The notes under the pieces are model-generated. The model saw only the letters and a list, made by a program, of their open reading frames with translations, was not told the origin of the DNA and made no database searches. A stretch of DNA of 64,000 bases, taken from positions 682,001 to 746,000 of the forward strand of contig JALMQS010000906.1 of the NCBI GenBank assembly GCA_024734495.1, in the 5' to 3' direction. The position numbers and the translations under genes are program-made. Below, in pieces: positions 20,105-31,765 of the stretch. Origin of the DNA: Forficula auricularia (Eukaryota > Arthropoda > Insecta > Dermaptera > Forficulidae). Within the stretch, counting starts at the first letter, position 1. Every line of letters starts with the position of its first letter.

Positions 20105-21124
20105 TATTACAAATTTCATGATCCCAATAATTTTTTATTTTTCAAACTAAAGCCCATTGTATGACCGATCCGGTTAAAATAACCTCAAAAGAGATAAAGT
20201 GGGGATGATTTATGGGATTTATATGTATAGAGATATATATATTTATTAAGGAACAGGATAAATAAATTAAGAAAATCCCTCAACGAGGTTAAAGGAAATT
20301 CTATGAAACATTTATTCTTACACATGATAAAAAAAATTTTCTAAATGAAATTTCCCATAAAACTTTTGCAAGAACCTTTCCGTCCCCATTAATCAATCAA
20401 AATAGCGAAAAAATTATTCACCATTTTTTTTTCTATTTTAATATCAAGTTGAGAATTTTTTGTTTGTTTTTAAGAAAATGGCTGGGATCAAAAGAAAACG
20501 TTACAAAACGAATTCGTTCAGAATAAATGTTGAAATGATTATCAAAGTAGTCTAAAAAGTAATTTATATTTCAACTAAATTAATTAAAATTTATACGCAT
20601 GTCGTGATATCATTCGTGAAAAAAATTTGAAGCCATGAAATTAAATGTAAAAAAAAATGTTTTTTATTACTCTATAAATGCTAATTTACTATCATTTATT
20701 ATTATTCAAATGTTCCCTTGACTATGTTAACTTGTTTAATGTTAACATTAATACCTAATGGGAATTTTACTAAGTCATATGAAGTGTGGAGGTAAATTGA
20801 AGATCAAATAATTAGGTTCGAGATCTGACAAAAGACAAAAAATATAAGGATTAAAAATTTGAGTTTTCTTGAAACAGGGCTAAGCTGAGAAATCGAAAGA
20901 AGGTCAAATAAAAAAATGACACAATCTGGGAGAATTAAATCTTCTTGAATTAGATTTCAAGAATATTGTATTTTCAAAAATTATTCATTTTTAAGGTCCT
21001 ACATTTCTTTTTAAATACACTGGATCTCCACCTTTTTGAAATCGTTTAAAAAACATGTTATTTAAGCAATTCAGAAGGTAGTTAAATAATGTAATCAATA
21101 ATTTATGTTAAATTTACATATTTA
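20105..21124. other. AT-rich, low-repeat DNA
   Basis: About 1 kb without shared repeats, coding frames or splice-bounded exons that I can support. Confidence 0.35.
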
Positions 21125-21300
21125 GAAAATTATTTTATTATTTTTTGAAAAGAAAAAATGAATTGAGCACTCGTCAGGATTCGAACCTATTGGGTTCCTC
21201 TCTCCTCTTTAGTCGAAGAGCGCCTAAAGGAGAGAGACACGGGTTCGAATCCTGTCAGGTGCTCTATTCATTTTTTCCTTTTCAGAAAAAATAATTTTCG
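21125..21300. repeat. Palindrome with tRNA T-arm motifs (GTTCGAATCC)
   Basis: Arms of ~85 bp (21125-21212 and 21215-21300). The right arm holds a full T-arm ACGGG-TTCGAAT-CCTGT followed by CAGGTGCTC; the left arm holds its complement, so GAGCAC and GTGCTC can also pair like an acceptor stem. No D-arm or anticodon arm exists, so this is not a tRNA gene. Confidence 0.75.
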
Positions 21301-21544
21301 AAATATATATTATAGAATTAACATGAAAATTTATTTATTACACATTTAACTCACCGCTCAAATTCGCTTTAAGAAAAATGTCAACTAACGTTTAAAAGTT
21401 TATTTGTCTAAAACATATTAGTTTTCGATTTTCGAAAAATATGGAGTTTTTTCAAAATTTTTACATCATCGAGAAAATTCATTAAATTTTCAAATTGACG
21501 AAATAATTATTAGAAAAGAATTTAAAAGTTACTAACAAAGTAGA

Positions 21545-21780
21545 TAAAGGTATTATTAATTCATGTCAGAAGAGTTCGATACCTTTGAAGTTAAACCCAA
21601 GTGGAAATTTATTATTCAAGTACAGATAAGAACTCAGAGAGATGAAATTTTTCTAGCTATGCATAAACATATATGTCCGGAAAAATTTCATCTCTAGGCT
21701 CATGCCTTGATAGCGAGTTGCCACTTTGGCTCAACTCTCTAAAGAATGGACCCTTCTGACATGGAACAAACATTTAAAAA
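21545..21780. repeat. Degenerate palindrome of the T-arm type
   Basis: Outer words CATGTCAGAAG and CTTCTGACATG pair; inner GAGATGAAATTTTTC pairs with GAAAAATTTCATCTC. The former T-arm sites (GTTAAACCCAAGTGG and complement) are still visible but diverged. Confidence 0.6.
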
Positions 21781-22560
21781 TATTACCTTGATATCTGTAT
21801 TTCTGTCACGAAATTTTAAATATTTTTTTCAGATAATTGTATTTATTTGAAAAATATTCTTATTTTCAAAATACAGTCTTTTAACTGATAATTTTATAAT
21901 ATGGAGTTTTTATAACTTAGATATAATGTCTTAATTATTACATAACTTGCTTCTTATGTCTATTTGTCTGTCTGTTTGTGTAGAATCTTGTAATCGAAAC
22001 ATTTGAAATATTAATAAACATTTTTCATTAGAAAATTGTTCCTTGGGGGCCACATTTCCAAAAAAAGATGTACTTGTTAAAAAAATAGTAAATAATCTAC
22101 AATAATACATAATATACATATCCAAAAATAATTGTATTCTTTAATTTTTATTATTAAAATTAGTACACAAGTAAGATATTATAATCAAAACTACTTATTT
22201 CTTTTCAAATTTATGATAAAGTAATAATAGATTTAATAGTTTAAATATAAATAATAATAATTAAATATAAACACGGTGATTTTAATTAGATTATACTTTA
22301 CAAAAATAAAGTTTAAACGTCGGGTATTTTGGTATTAAGCCCGGAATCTAGCAGATTTATATTTTCAAAGACAAATAATAATAAGTAGTACAAGAAAGTT
22401 TATGCAAGGCCACATTTATTATAGTGCTGGGCCACGGGTTTGGACAGTCTTGATTTATATCTAATGAACTTTTATATCAGACTTGCGAATTTAAAAAACT
22501 AAAACTTATAAAATACAAAAAAAAAAAAAAAAAAAAATAGATTAAATAACAACAACAACA
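21781..22560. other. AT-rich DNA with an A-run
   Basis: Only a poly-A run of about 19 (near 22519) and AT-rich filler. No gene recognised. Confidence 0.35.
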
Positions 22561-22561
22561 A

Positions 22562-22770
22562 AATTTTATTTCGAAACGTACTAAATAATAGAAAATAAAG
22601 TTTTCTTCATTATTCAATCAATTTCATAGCCATATGATAAAAATTAAAAGTGTGGGCGATTTTAAAACATAAATTAATACGAACGCTTTTATTTTTTATC
22701 ACGTGAGTATGAAATTGATTGAATATTGAAAAAACTTATTTGCTACTTACTAATACGTTTTGAAATTAAA
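22562..22770. repeat. Short fold-back
   Basis: Arms at about 22562-22650 and 22686-22770 are complementary (TTCAATCAATTTCATA and its complement). The left arm contains TCGAAACGTAC but no CTGANGA box. Confidence 0.65.
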
Positions 22771-22879
22771 CCCTGTATTTAAAATTTGTATTAAGTAAAA
22801 TTTCATGCTTTTGTCACCTCTCGCCTAAAATTAGTTTAATTGATTAAAAAATCTTTATTTATTGATTTAATTCCGGAAT

Positions 22880-24365
22880 TCTACTGATTTTCAACCGCTC
22901 ACTGTCTGTGAGTTTACATAAAATTCCCTAATTTTAGAAATCCGAAACTCTTCCACGTGGCCAGACATACTGGGGTCCGGAAAATTTAACGCTGACAATT
23001 CTATATTGTGATTTGATTTAAAAATATCCCTGCAGCAGGCCGTAAGAAGAAGTAGATTTCGAAGGGGCTCTACCACCCCCCCCCCCCCCTCTTTAGACTG
23101 CTCCCATCAAAAACTTTTCAGACACAAGTTGTAGAAGTTAATTAGTAGAATACTAGCCATTTATTTGCCACCAAACTGGTATCATTCATATTAACGTTGT
23201 TATGAATTTTTTAAAATTTCAACCCTCCACCATTTCCACCCCCTTGGGGCTGAAGTCACCAAAACTAATCAGTTCTTGTTTACATCAAGCCTAAATTTTG
23301 TGCCAAATTTTATTACAATCGGTTAAACATTGGGGCCTGCAGCGCACCCACAAAATTGCGATATATACCCATAAATATATATAAACTTTTAAACGGAGGG
23401 TGGTTTTGTGGTCTAGGGGCCATGATCAGAAAAACTATGATAAAATTTTCCACCATGAAAGTGAGCGCATAGGTATATTTCTTCGAAATCTACCTAACAA
23501 ATGTTTGTTAATAATAATAATAATATTAATATTAATGGATCATTTAAATCAGTTCCACCCAACCGATTGAGCTGAAATTTTGCATACACTTTTGATGCTG
23601 GTGACAATAGAATCTAGTATACCCAGTTATGAAATTTTTTAATAATTTACTTGTAATTTTAACAATATTACATTTTGCACCTAGTGTTTATACAACCATC
23701 TGTATTCCTAAGCACAGAAGAGGAATACCCTTCAGGCTTTGAGTGGTGGGCATGTTTGCTTATGACGTCACGACCCATAAATTCAATTTCAGTCTATTAT
23801 TATATATAATAGAACAATATAAATTTTATTAAGAATATTATTAATATCTTATTATATTAAACGAGCAATAATTCTTGTATATATACATATAGAATCGGAT
23901 TCTCGAAAACGGCTCTAGCGATTTCGCTAAAAATTGGTGAACTTCTCAAGTCTTCCAATCCGACTCGTGGCAACCGGCTAAAAATCTGATTCCTGCATAG
24001 AAGTCATAATTTAATATCAGTATCGTAAATTGGCTGATGGCTAGAAGGGCCGAAAAGCCAAAAAAAACTTATCAAGTCTCATGAGTTATTAGTCGTGTAT
24101 AAATTTTAATCCGATTGAAATAAAGGAAGGGGGGTGTAAATTAGTCACGTGGCAAAATAAATATTTTAATCGTTCATATCTCGTCTTCGGAAAGTCACAG
24201 AGCCTTGGAATTTGAAACTTAAGCTATCTAGAGGCAAAAAGTTACCGAGCATCGCTCGGTGCTCAAGGCACTTATTATTATTTACAAACATTTTTTAAAT
24301 CAAACCACAATATTGAATGCAACGTTAAATTGTCGGCGTTAAATTTTCCTAGAGCCAGACATGCT
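22880..24365. repeat. Composite repeat bounded by inverted segments
   Basis: Segments at 22969-23026 and 24293-24350 are reverse complements with matching GCGTTAAATTTTCC words, about 1.3 kb apart, so they may be ends of one element. Inside are a poly-C run (23076-23089), a diverged arthropod repeat with GGGGCTGAAGTCACC and TGCAGCGCACCCACAAA, a SINE fragment (23953-24068), and a block at about 24085-24270 matching 39950-40310 in reverse. Confidence 0.5.
23953..24068 (+). mobile_element. SINE fragment, same family as 19930-20094
   Basis: It keeps AATCCGACTCGTGGCAACC, the GTAAATTGGCTGATGGCTAG block and GGGCCGAAAAGCC plus A-run. The tRNA-like head upstream of box B is missing. Confidence 0.8.
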
Positions 24366-25200
24366 ATAGGTATACTCGAGAGGTGAACCGCGACCTAATA
24401 TGGTGTACACCTACTTCCACTTTCATTTCCAAGTAGAAGATAATAGATGAAGGCACATTATCTAATGAATTCCATAATAATTCCACATAATTCCAACCTC
24501 GGTTCACCCCTCGGGTATATCAAATATAAATTTCTGCATCGCTGCATTTTTCCCAAACATTGATATTTCTCTCCCATTTCTCATTTCTAAATAATTTAAG
24601 ATCAGCCGATCTCTCCCGTATTCCCAAACAACATACAAGTACTTGTATCGTAATTAGCCCATGCCAGGTTTATTTCCCTATCGATTGAACTACAAATACA
24701 AATCGTGACAATATTATTTTTGTTGCTGATGACGCAATTGGATAAAATAAAGAAAAATTCTTTATCGAAAACATTTAATTTATATACTACTTTATTTAAT
24801 AAGTTCAACCAGTTCAAGTACATCAAGATAGTAATATTTATTAATATTTATTTAATTAATTCTAATCAAAATTATAAATTAGTTGCTATATCGGAGATCA
24901 TTTCATTTACTTGCACTTGTAGTGTAGTGGAATAAAATAATTTTGAGAAATTCAGAACCTATACTAGTTATAATACAAATGAAAAAAAATAATTTGAAAA
25001 AGAAATAGTGTACTATTATGAACAGTATTTGATTCCCTTACCCAAATTTATTTTATTATCATTAAAAATTTATTTCATACACTCATCAAACTTTCCCTCA
25101 AAAAAGCATTATAAAATGAAAAAAAAAACTTTTTTGTCTGTCTTTTTGGATTCCAATATCCATAAAAATTGGTAGAGAATTCATTCTGGTGTAAAACTGT
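24366..25200. other. AT-rich DNA with one small inverted repeat
   Basis: GGTATACTCGAGAGGTGAACCG (shown as TATACTCGAGAGGTGAACC, about 24369-24390) pairs with CTCGGTTCACCCCTCGGGTAT at about 24498-24520. The rest is unassigned. Confidence 0.4.
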
Positions 25201-25645
25201 TTAATAATATTTCTACTAAAATCTTAGAATTTGTCCTAAAGATTGAATTCTTTCTTTTTTAAAATACTATAAATATAAACCAGAGGTGATTTTTTGAAAA
25301 ACATTCCAAAACTATTTTCAAAAAATAAAGATGCTCAAATCTTTAGTTTTATATTTAAATATGAGGACTTGGATGAAAAACTTTTTTTCATTTTAAGCTA
25401 AATGTTTTAATTTCCGTTATAGATGAATAGAGTAAACAATTTCTGTGCTTATAAAATATATTGCGATTCAGAGAGAGGTTTTTTGCCTCAAGGGTGTGAG
25501 CTGACTGTCCGGAAAGGTTGTTATTTCTCAGGTTCGACTACTGAGGGAATGAATCCCTTCTGATAAGCAATTTCATAATATTTTTACTAACATCTTAGAA
25601 TTTGTTCTAAAGATTGAATTCTTTCTCTTTTCAAAAACTGTTTAT
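25201..25645. repeat. Diverged relative of the T-arm palindrome family
   Basis: The flanking word TACTAAAATCTTAGAATTTG occurs at both ends (about 25214 and 25584, the second with one change), followed each time by AAAGATTGAATTCTTTCT. The core has CTCAGGTTCGACTACTGAGG, close to a T-arm. It is too diverged to fold fully. Confidence 0.5.
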
Positions 25646-26620
25646 ATTTCCAAAAAGAAGAACTTATTATCGGTTTTAGAGATTCAGTACTTCCAGATAA
25701 AGAATGAAGAAAATCAGAAAAAAAAGTATGTATAGTTCTCATGGAGTTTTCTTAAAACTTTCATAGATATTGGGCGGAAATTTGACACGAAAAATTTGAT
25801 TAATAAGCTACTAATTTTTACGAAGTCTCCGATTCCCAAAACGGTTTACGCGGACCCCCAAGAATTTGCCGTTGGTCCATTAGAGGTAGAGGAATTTTTA
25901 TAGTTAATAATAGATGGAAAATATATTTCGTATTGGCGAAAATCAGAGCCGTTAGTTTACAGAGAACAAAACACTTAATAATAGGTTTATATACTTTTTG
26001 CTTGTTAAGGAGGTCCTTTCGCTCCAGTTGAGTCAAAAGAAGTGTAGTATCTATCTAATATTTAATAAAATAAGTTAAAATACAAATCATAAATAATAGA
26101 ATTAAAAAATAAATAGTATGAAAGCCGTAAATGTTTAAAATAAAAATAATTAAATACAAAAGTTTGAATTATTCAAATCAGCTGATAATAAGTCTTGTAC
26201 GATTTGGCAATGCGTTTTATTAATAGTGTTTATGTTTAAATCCAAACATAACATTTATGTGATTTTTAAAGTAAATATCTTAGTAAATTCGTCGATCAAT
26301 CATATATTTTATTGCAAAAAAGAAACCAGCATGTTTCAAAAAGCTAATTTTTAGTTTTTTTAACTTTATATAATCAACTAATAGTAGTATAATTCAAGAG
26401 AAAGAGTCAAGATCTTAATTTTCCATAAGACTTTTTATTTTCAAAAATTTGTTTGGTAATGTGTGATTCAAACTTCACCAAAGCATAGATAGAGACTTAA
26501 ACTATTATAAAAAATTAAGTTATAGTTATAATCTAATTTTTGGAGACGGACTGATAAGTGAATTAAGTGGATATTGATGAGGCAGTCCAAAAAAAGAAGA
26601 AGATAATTTACACTATCTTT
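25646..26620. other. AT-rich DNA, no gene recognised
   Basis: A 72-codon minus frame at 25818-26036 lacks motifs and is not called. The words AAGGAGGTCCTTTCG (about 26007) and GAAAGGACCTCCTTTT (about 26706) are inverted copies ~700 bp apart. Confidence 0.3.
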
Positions 26621-26624
26621 TTAT

Positions 26625-26677
26625 TCATAAAACCGACGTTTCGGAGGCTATTCCCTCCTTCTTCAGGGTTTTATAAT
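26625..26677 (-). ncRNA. Best hammerhead-ribozyme candidate (type I fold)
   Basis: Minus strand, all parts drawn by hand. Core CTGAAGA (26666-26660); one extra A; stem II GGAGG/CCTCC (5 perfect pairs, 6-base loop); GAA (26642-26640); self-complementary ACGT (26639-26636); C (26635) as the cleavage-site base. Stem I pairs the bases 26667-26676 with 26634-26625: C-G, C-G, four A-U, U-A, A-U, one U-G and U-A, ten pairs in all. Stem III is only AC/GU inside one molecule, so a dimer through ACGU is the likely active form, as known for short-stem-III hammerheads. The surrounding repeat is not delimited. Confidence 0.6.
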
Positions 26678-27011
26678 CTAATATTTTTTATTTTACATTG
26701 GCGGCGAAAGGACCTCCTTTTAAGTAACACCACAAGCGGTCATATTTTAAATTTGAATTTTTACATTGTTTAAACAATCAATTTTTTGAACCGTGGAGAC
26801 TCTTTGTTGTGATTATTCGAATTTGAATTCAACAATTCGTGGCGTCAGAGTTGAATTATTTTATATTCTAAGCCGACGCCATTAATACCGCCCCCACATT
26901 TCAATGTAATTTGGATTAATTTTCCAGTCGAATTTTCGATAGATAATCTTTAAAAAGTTTGGCTTTTGAATTTTCCTAACTATTTAATAATCTGAAGAGA
27001 AATTTTATAAA

Positions 27012-27042
27012 ATGTATCAAACAGAAAGATGGAAATTCGAAG
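27012..27042 (+). other. Possible 5' exon of the small-ORF gene
   Basis: An ATG at 27012 opens a frame to a good donor GAAG|GTGAGC at 27043. Splicing to 27184 gives only a 21-codon upstream ORF that stops before the main ATG at 27255. The 5' boundary is unknown. Confidence 0.3.
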
Positions 27043-27183
27043 GTGAGCTTCCAAGATATTAAGCCATGTTGTACTATTAGTCTATGTATATGTAAGCCTA
27101 ACCTTAATATTAGATTTTCTTTTTTCTTTACATATATCTTGTTCTCTCTTTTAATTCTAATATTTATTTCTTCTTTTCCATAG

Positions 27184-27289
27184 GCAAATGCAAATGCCAG
27201 AGGACAGAGATAATGTAATAGTTAATACTTTCTCTAACCCTGCTTGATTGAAAAATGGAAAGTGAATTCTCCCAATCATTTCTTTCTAT
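27184..27289 (+). CDS. Exon holding the start of a ~65-aa protein
   Basis: Acceptor TTTTCCATAG and donor TAT|GTAAGTTT bound 106 bp. The main ATG is at 27255 in strong start context (AAAATGG). It encodes MESEFSQSFLSI with two bases of a codon left over, which the next exon (starting with A) completes. Another short frame (MQMPEDRDNVIVNTFSNPA) stops 8 bases before this ATG, so the exon might carry an upstream ORF. The protein is unknown; no signal peptide is seen. The evidence is splice consensus and phase agreement over three exons. Confidence 0.45.
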
Positions 27290-28713
27290 GTAAGTTTCCA
27301 TTTTATTTTATTTTATTTTCTCTAGCTACCCCTTTGAATAAATTTTCAATTAATTTGAAATCAATTTTATAAAATATTCCCATGCACATGTATGGGATTA
27401 TTATTTGTAATATTAATTTATTTAGCTCTCACTGCGATTCGATTACTATGTCTGCACTATGTACGAGTATGTACTTAAATAATGGTCATTATATTAATTT
27501 GGCTATGTCAAAGGGTTAGCAAGTTATGGTTAAATATTTGTGGTAATAAAGATAAACACTGCTCTACCGATCTAAATATTTAAGCTATAAAAAAACTCTC
27601 TAGAAGTATCATTTTTATAATTAAATATCCTAAAAGAATGGTCATTATTTATAAGTAACTCTGATCAATATTTTAGTAGCTAGAAAGGGTTTTATATAAA
27701 GGAGACGTTCCAGTATGAATGTGAAAATTTTGATCGAAATCCTAGTCATTTTCCATATTTTTTGATTCAAAAAATTATTTAGCTTAAAAAAAAATCTTGA
27801 AAATCAACTAAAAAATTTGTTTGATCAACCAATCTATATATAATTTAATTCTGGTATTTTAAATTCTAAAGGTTGATTTTGAATTTAAATTATTATTAAT
27901 CAAGCCCCTGTTTTAGGTATTAAATTTTTATTTTTTTATTTTGTTTAATATATTCTATTCTATGTACCTATATTGAATAATTAGATGAGATCGTGACGTC
28001 ACACCGGCCACCTAATATACTACCCCCCACTCTCACCACTTGGATTAGAAATTGCAAGTCCGGGCAAGTCCGGGCACCGAGCCTAGTATGGGCCTCCAAG
28101 TGACGCGATCAACAACTCCTCCCGTACCAACGCAATCTTGTCCTATTTTATATTCAATTTTGGGATAGTTTTTCTTTAAAAACTGTTATATTTTAATTTT
28201 TAAACTAATTAATCATCTGAAGTGAAATTTTTAAAAATAAATCTCCTGGAAACTCCTAGGTGAGCTAGCTAGTATCTAGTACCTGTCTAATTAGATTGGG
28301 GAAAATTCTTGATTTTCTTATTAAGCAAATTAAATAGAATTCTTTATAAAACAAATCAAAAATCGTTTAATTCCTGAAAATTTGAAAAATATGAAAAAAG
28401 ACCTTATATTTATTGAAGAATAGTTGGATAAGTTGCATTAAGAAAGAATTGTTAATAATTTTTAAATTTTCAATTGATAAACAGAGAATTTCTCCACAAT
28501 CGTTTTGAATATAGGTAATTAAAGGTTTTTCGTGGGTTTTTATAAAGAATTATATTTATTTTATGTAATCATTTGTATGTATATTGGCTTGAAAATTTTT
28601 TCTTATAATTTGAGTTTATCTTTGATTTGTCTTCAGCTTCTCTCTTAATAACTCATATATAGTATAAATATATTTCATAATTTTAATATCAATTTATTAT
28701 TTCTAAATTTCAG
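27290..28713 (+). other. Putative intron 1 of the small-ORF gene
   Basis: AT-rich, with a GC-richer block at about 27985-28130 that contains GTGACGTCAC and two AAGTCCGGGC words, likely part of a repeat. No shared mobile element is delimited. Confidence 0.35.
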
Positions 28714-28786
28714 ACTCCAGTCGAATGCAGTAACTAATCCTGATTACAACCGAGTCTCTCCTAGTCAGATCGCTTGCATTCCCAAA
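28714..28786 (+). CDS. Middle exon of the ~65-aa protein
   Basis: 73 bp between acceptor TTCTAAATTTCAG and donor AAA|GTGAGT. Only the phase required by the previous exon gives the reading LQSNAVTNPDYNRV, SPSQIACIPK; it ends on a whole codon. The neighbouring phase hits a stop early. The amino-acid mix (Asn, Pro, Ser, one Cys) looks like real protein but matches no family I know. Confidence 0.45.
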
Positions 28787-31556
28787 GTGAGTCTCTATTT
28801 CATTTCTTTTAACCTTTAAGGGCCTAACACACGCCGTCTTTTTAGCCCTTCTTTCCTGAGCGAACTTTTTTAGCACGCTATAAGCGTTTTGAGCTTACCA
28901 GTTCACACAGGTTGGAGTATGCAATTGTAATTTCCGCACCCACCCTGTCGGGCGCTTGGGCATTTCTAGCAGCATCGATACTTTTCACAGTTAGTATTAT
29001 CCCTTTAGGCGAGCTTATTTTCTGGGAATTCATATTTATATAATTTAATAAAATTATTTATTTAAATAAATTAAAAAATGAAATATTTTAAAGGAAACGC
29101 TTTTCTTTGAATTTCGAATATCTAGGTCACTAGGGAAAATTTTGCTATTTAGAAAAAAATAAAATTAATTATTGTATTAATTTTTAGTCATGTTATTTTA
29201 TAATTACTCGATTTCATAGATCGTGTTAATTAAGTAACATGCTATATGGTTAATTTTTGAATCAGTGACCGTCTTAGAATCTTTTCTGCTACTTTGCCAT
29301 TTCAACCAACCCAATCTAAGCAACTCACCCTTTAGTTAAAAAATGGTCTATTATAAAAATAATGATTTTAAATAAATATATCAATGAAGACAACAATTTT
29401 TTTCAAAGAAAGGTATACATTATTTGTTTGAAAATATATTTTTGAACCCACTCTCTTTTTTCAGTCATTATCAATTTCACATAGAGAGTCATTTTCATAA
29501 GGCCGTATGAAGTGCATAATATGCAAAATTTTGTACAATCGATCAAAGGGTCTAGGACTTATAATGATATTTTTATCCTGTTTTAAACGACGTTTCGGAA
29601 TATCTTCTCTCATTCTTAAAAAATGAATTTCCTCTACATTCGCGCTATTTTTTGCGGCCCGGGCGGGGGGGGGGGGGGGGGGAGCAGGGGCCCGTAGCCC
29701 CCTTGGCTTTCAAAATCTGATTTTTTTTTAATGTTTCAAGAATAAAAATACCTATTGTTTTTAATCTAACTTTTTCGATAAATACAATGCATTTATTTTT
29801 CATCTTTTGTATTAAAATATATATATCAATATAATTAGTACTTTATTCACAAAATTTTAACTTATATACATATATATTGAGGTTTTCTTGGACCCCCTGG
29901 GAAAATACCTGGGGCCGTCCAAGCGCACACTGTATAATTCGTATAATAGATAAGTATCTTTGATAACAATAAGATTCAAATTCGAATTTGAAATCGATTA
30001 ACAATTAAGAGCGCCGGTGGCACCTCTTTAACAATGAGAGGATTCATTTCTAAAATGAATTCACATTTTCGCAAAAAATTTGGACTTATTTTGAAATAAA
30101 ATTTATTTTCAAAATTACAAATGGCTTTATTATATATCCATCAAATAAGGAACATCTTTAGATTTAAACCACCCCACAGAGCAAATAATATAATAGATCG
30201 AAAGCCTAATTGCTTCGTGTATTAAAAAGACGATGCAAGTTTTGATTGTAAGTCAGCGATTAAATTGATTTTATTTTACATTTCGAATTTTACTTTCCTT
30301 TCTGTTAATACTAACGAAAATGTTTTTTAAATATTAATATGTTTTGTTAAATATAACATACCTAGGGTGATTTTGTGTTTGTGCTTGAAAATATGTTCCT
30401 GATATAATTATATTTTATTTTTTTTTAAATTACTTAATATGAAAAACTAAGCATTAATTTTTTGAGCTCTTAGCAATAATTTTATTAAATCTAGTGAAAG
30501 AATAGTTGTATTTCCAAAACAAAAAGTATTAAAAAATACAAACACGAATACTTTTATAAAAAGCTCTCGTACGGTTGTATCTAATGAGCAGAAAGCTGCC
30601 ACGATATATTTTGTTAGAAAATAAACTGACACGTTCTGATGTGGCCATCCAATTGACTTTACCATACAACCTGGCCCCTCGCTTATATTTAATAAAATTA
30701 TTTATAATCATGTAGGGATGGGGGGGGGGTGATTAGTTTTTGCATTTTTAGTCTTCTGGGGTCCACCTGATTATTTATACAAAATTTGTTTGAGTTTGGT
30801 ACAAGGCCTATATTTTAATTTTTTGACCCCCCCCCCCCAATTTGGGCGGTTGGTTTTTGCATTTCGAGACTTCTGGGGTCCACTGATTATGTATACAAAA
30901 TTTGGTTGAATTTGCTCAAATGGCCTAGATTTTTAATTTTTAACCCCCCATCCAACACCCTTAATTTTGCGTCGATATGCCCCAAAATCTAATCAGCTCT
31001 TAATCTCAATGCACCAAAACTACGTGTGACATTTGAAACTAGTATTTTAGCTAGCTCGTCTACAAAAATTCTGTAACGTACTAAAAGACTAACAGACAGA
31101 CTAACAGATATTTTTACAAAAAAATTATTATTTCGAAAAATATAATTTTTTTGATGCTTACTTATAAGGGCTTTTTTGTAGACCGAAATGGCATGGTTTT
31201 GCTCAATTTTTTTAATCAAAATAGTTTCAGCCGTTTTTGAGATATTTCGAAAAAAAGAAGCAAAAAAAAAAAAAAACACTTTTTTCATGCACCATTACAA
31301 TACTTGACCATACTCTGTAGGGTAAAGTAAAAAAGCAAATACATCATATTTTATAAAGAGCGTGTCGAGGCTTTGAAAAGTTTTTAATTTTCCTCGAATA
31401 AATTAATATTTTTTTAGATAATTTTAATATTATTTTGTCTTCCTCACTTCTCACATTACATTTAAATTACTTCATCGAAAATATTTCTTTATTACTATAT
31501 AATGATAAGTTCATCTAGTCAAGCTCTTTGATTATTTTTAATTTATTTTTTTACAG
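28787..31556 (+). other. Putative intron 2 of the small-ORF gene
   Basis: It contains a GC-richer block at 28820-29010, a mutated hammerhead-like relic on the minus strand near 29588 (GAAACGTC kept, CTGANGA lost), a poly-G run of 18 (29665-29682) and a family A element (30619-31332). The rest is AT-rich. Confidence 0.4.
30619..31332 (-). mobile_element. Rolling-circle-like family A, copy 2
   Basis: Minus strand: starts TTTACCCTACAGAG, has ATGGTCAAGTATTGTAATGG, an internal ~125-bp module repeated about twice with G/C runs, and ends TGTATGGTAAAGTCAATTGG, a hairpin and CAGTTTATTTT. Terminal words match the complete copy at 48434-49286. Confidence 0.75.
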
Positions 31557-31765
31557 AAGGAGTGGCCAATAGACTTCGAGCTTACTCGGGATGGAATCTG
31601 CCAGAATAATTTTCATCTATGTCGAAAATACGGAACATCTCAATAAATCCAGAGGACGGCAATGGAACACCACTCTTGAGAACAATTTCCCAGGAATCCT
31701 CCCTAGTAATCGCCAACGACAAAGTAATTTCCAAGGATAAGGTTATCGGCTGCCTTCGAGATTAA
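31557..31765 (+). CDS. Last coding exon of the ~65-aa protein, plus a second overlapping frame
   Basis: It starts after a good acceptor (TTTTTTACAG). In the phase handed over by 28786 it reads KEWPIDFELTRDGICQNN, FHLCRKYGTSQ and stops at 31644-31646. A second frame begins with ATG at 31619, overlaps the first by 28 bases, and stays open to TAA at 31763 (MSKIRNISINPEDGNG ... VIGCLRD). Its last codons are conserved in the tandem copy at 32970-33011, where third positions differ but the IGCLR reading stays, hinting that this frame is or was coding. Which frame is translated is unresolved. Confidence 0.4.

Noticed and set aside
21125..21300. tRNA gene
   Set aside because: Only a T-arm and an acceptor-like outer stem exist; no D-arm or anticodon arm.
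22562..22590. Hammerhead-like TTCGAAACGTAC
   Set aside because: No CTGANGA box or stem II upstream; the word alone is not evidence.
29588..29620. Hammerhead motif on the minus strand
   Set aside because: GAAACGTC is kept but the CTGANGA box cannot be found.
29665..29682. Poly-G run as a structural signal
   Set aside because: Similar G and C runs occur inside several repeats here; homopolymer slippage is enough to explain it.
31745..31765. Laminin-G-like end (IGCLRD)
   Set aside because: The resemblance is six residues long, too short to support a domain call.
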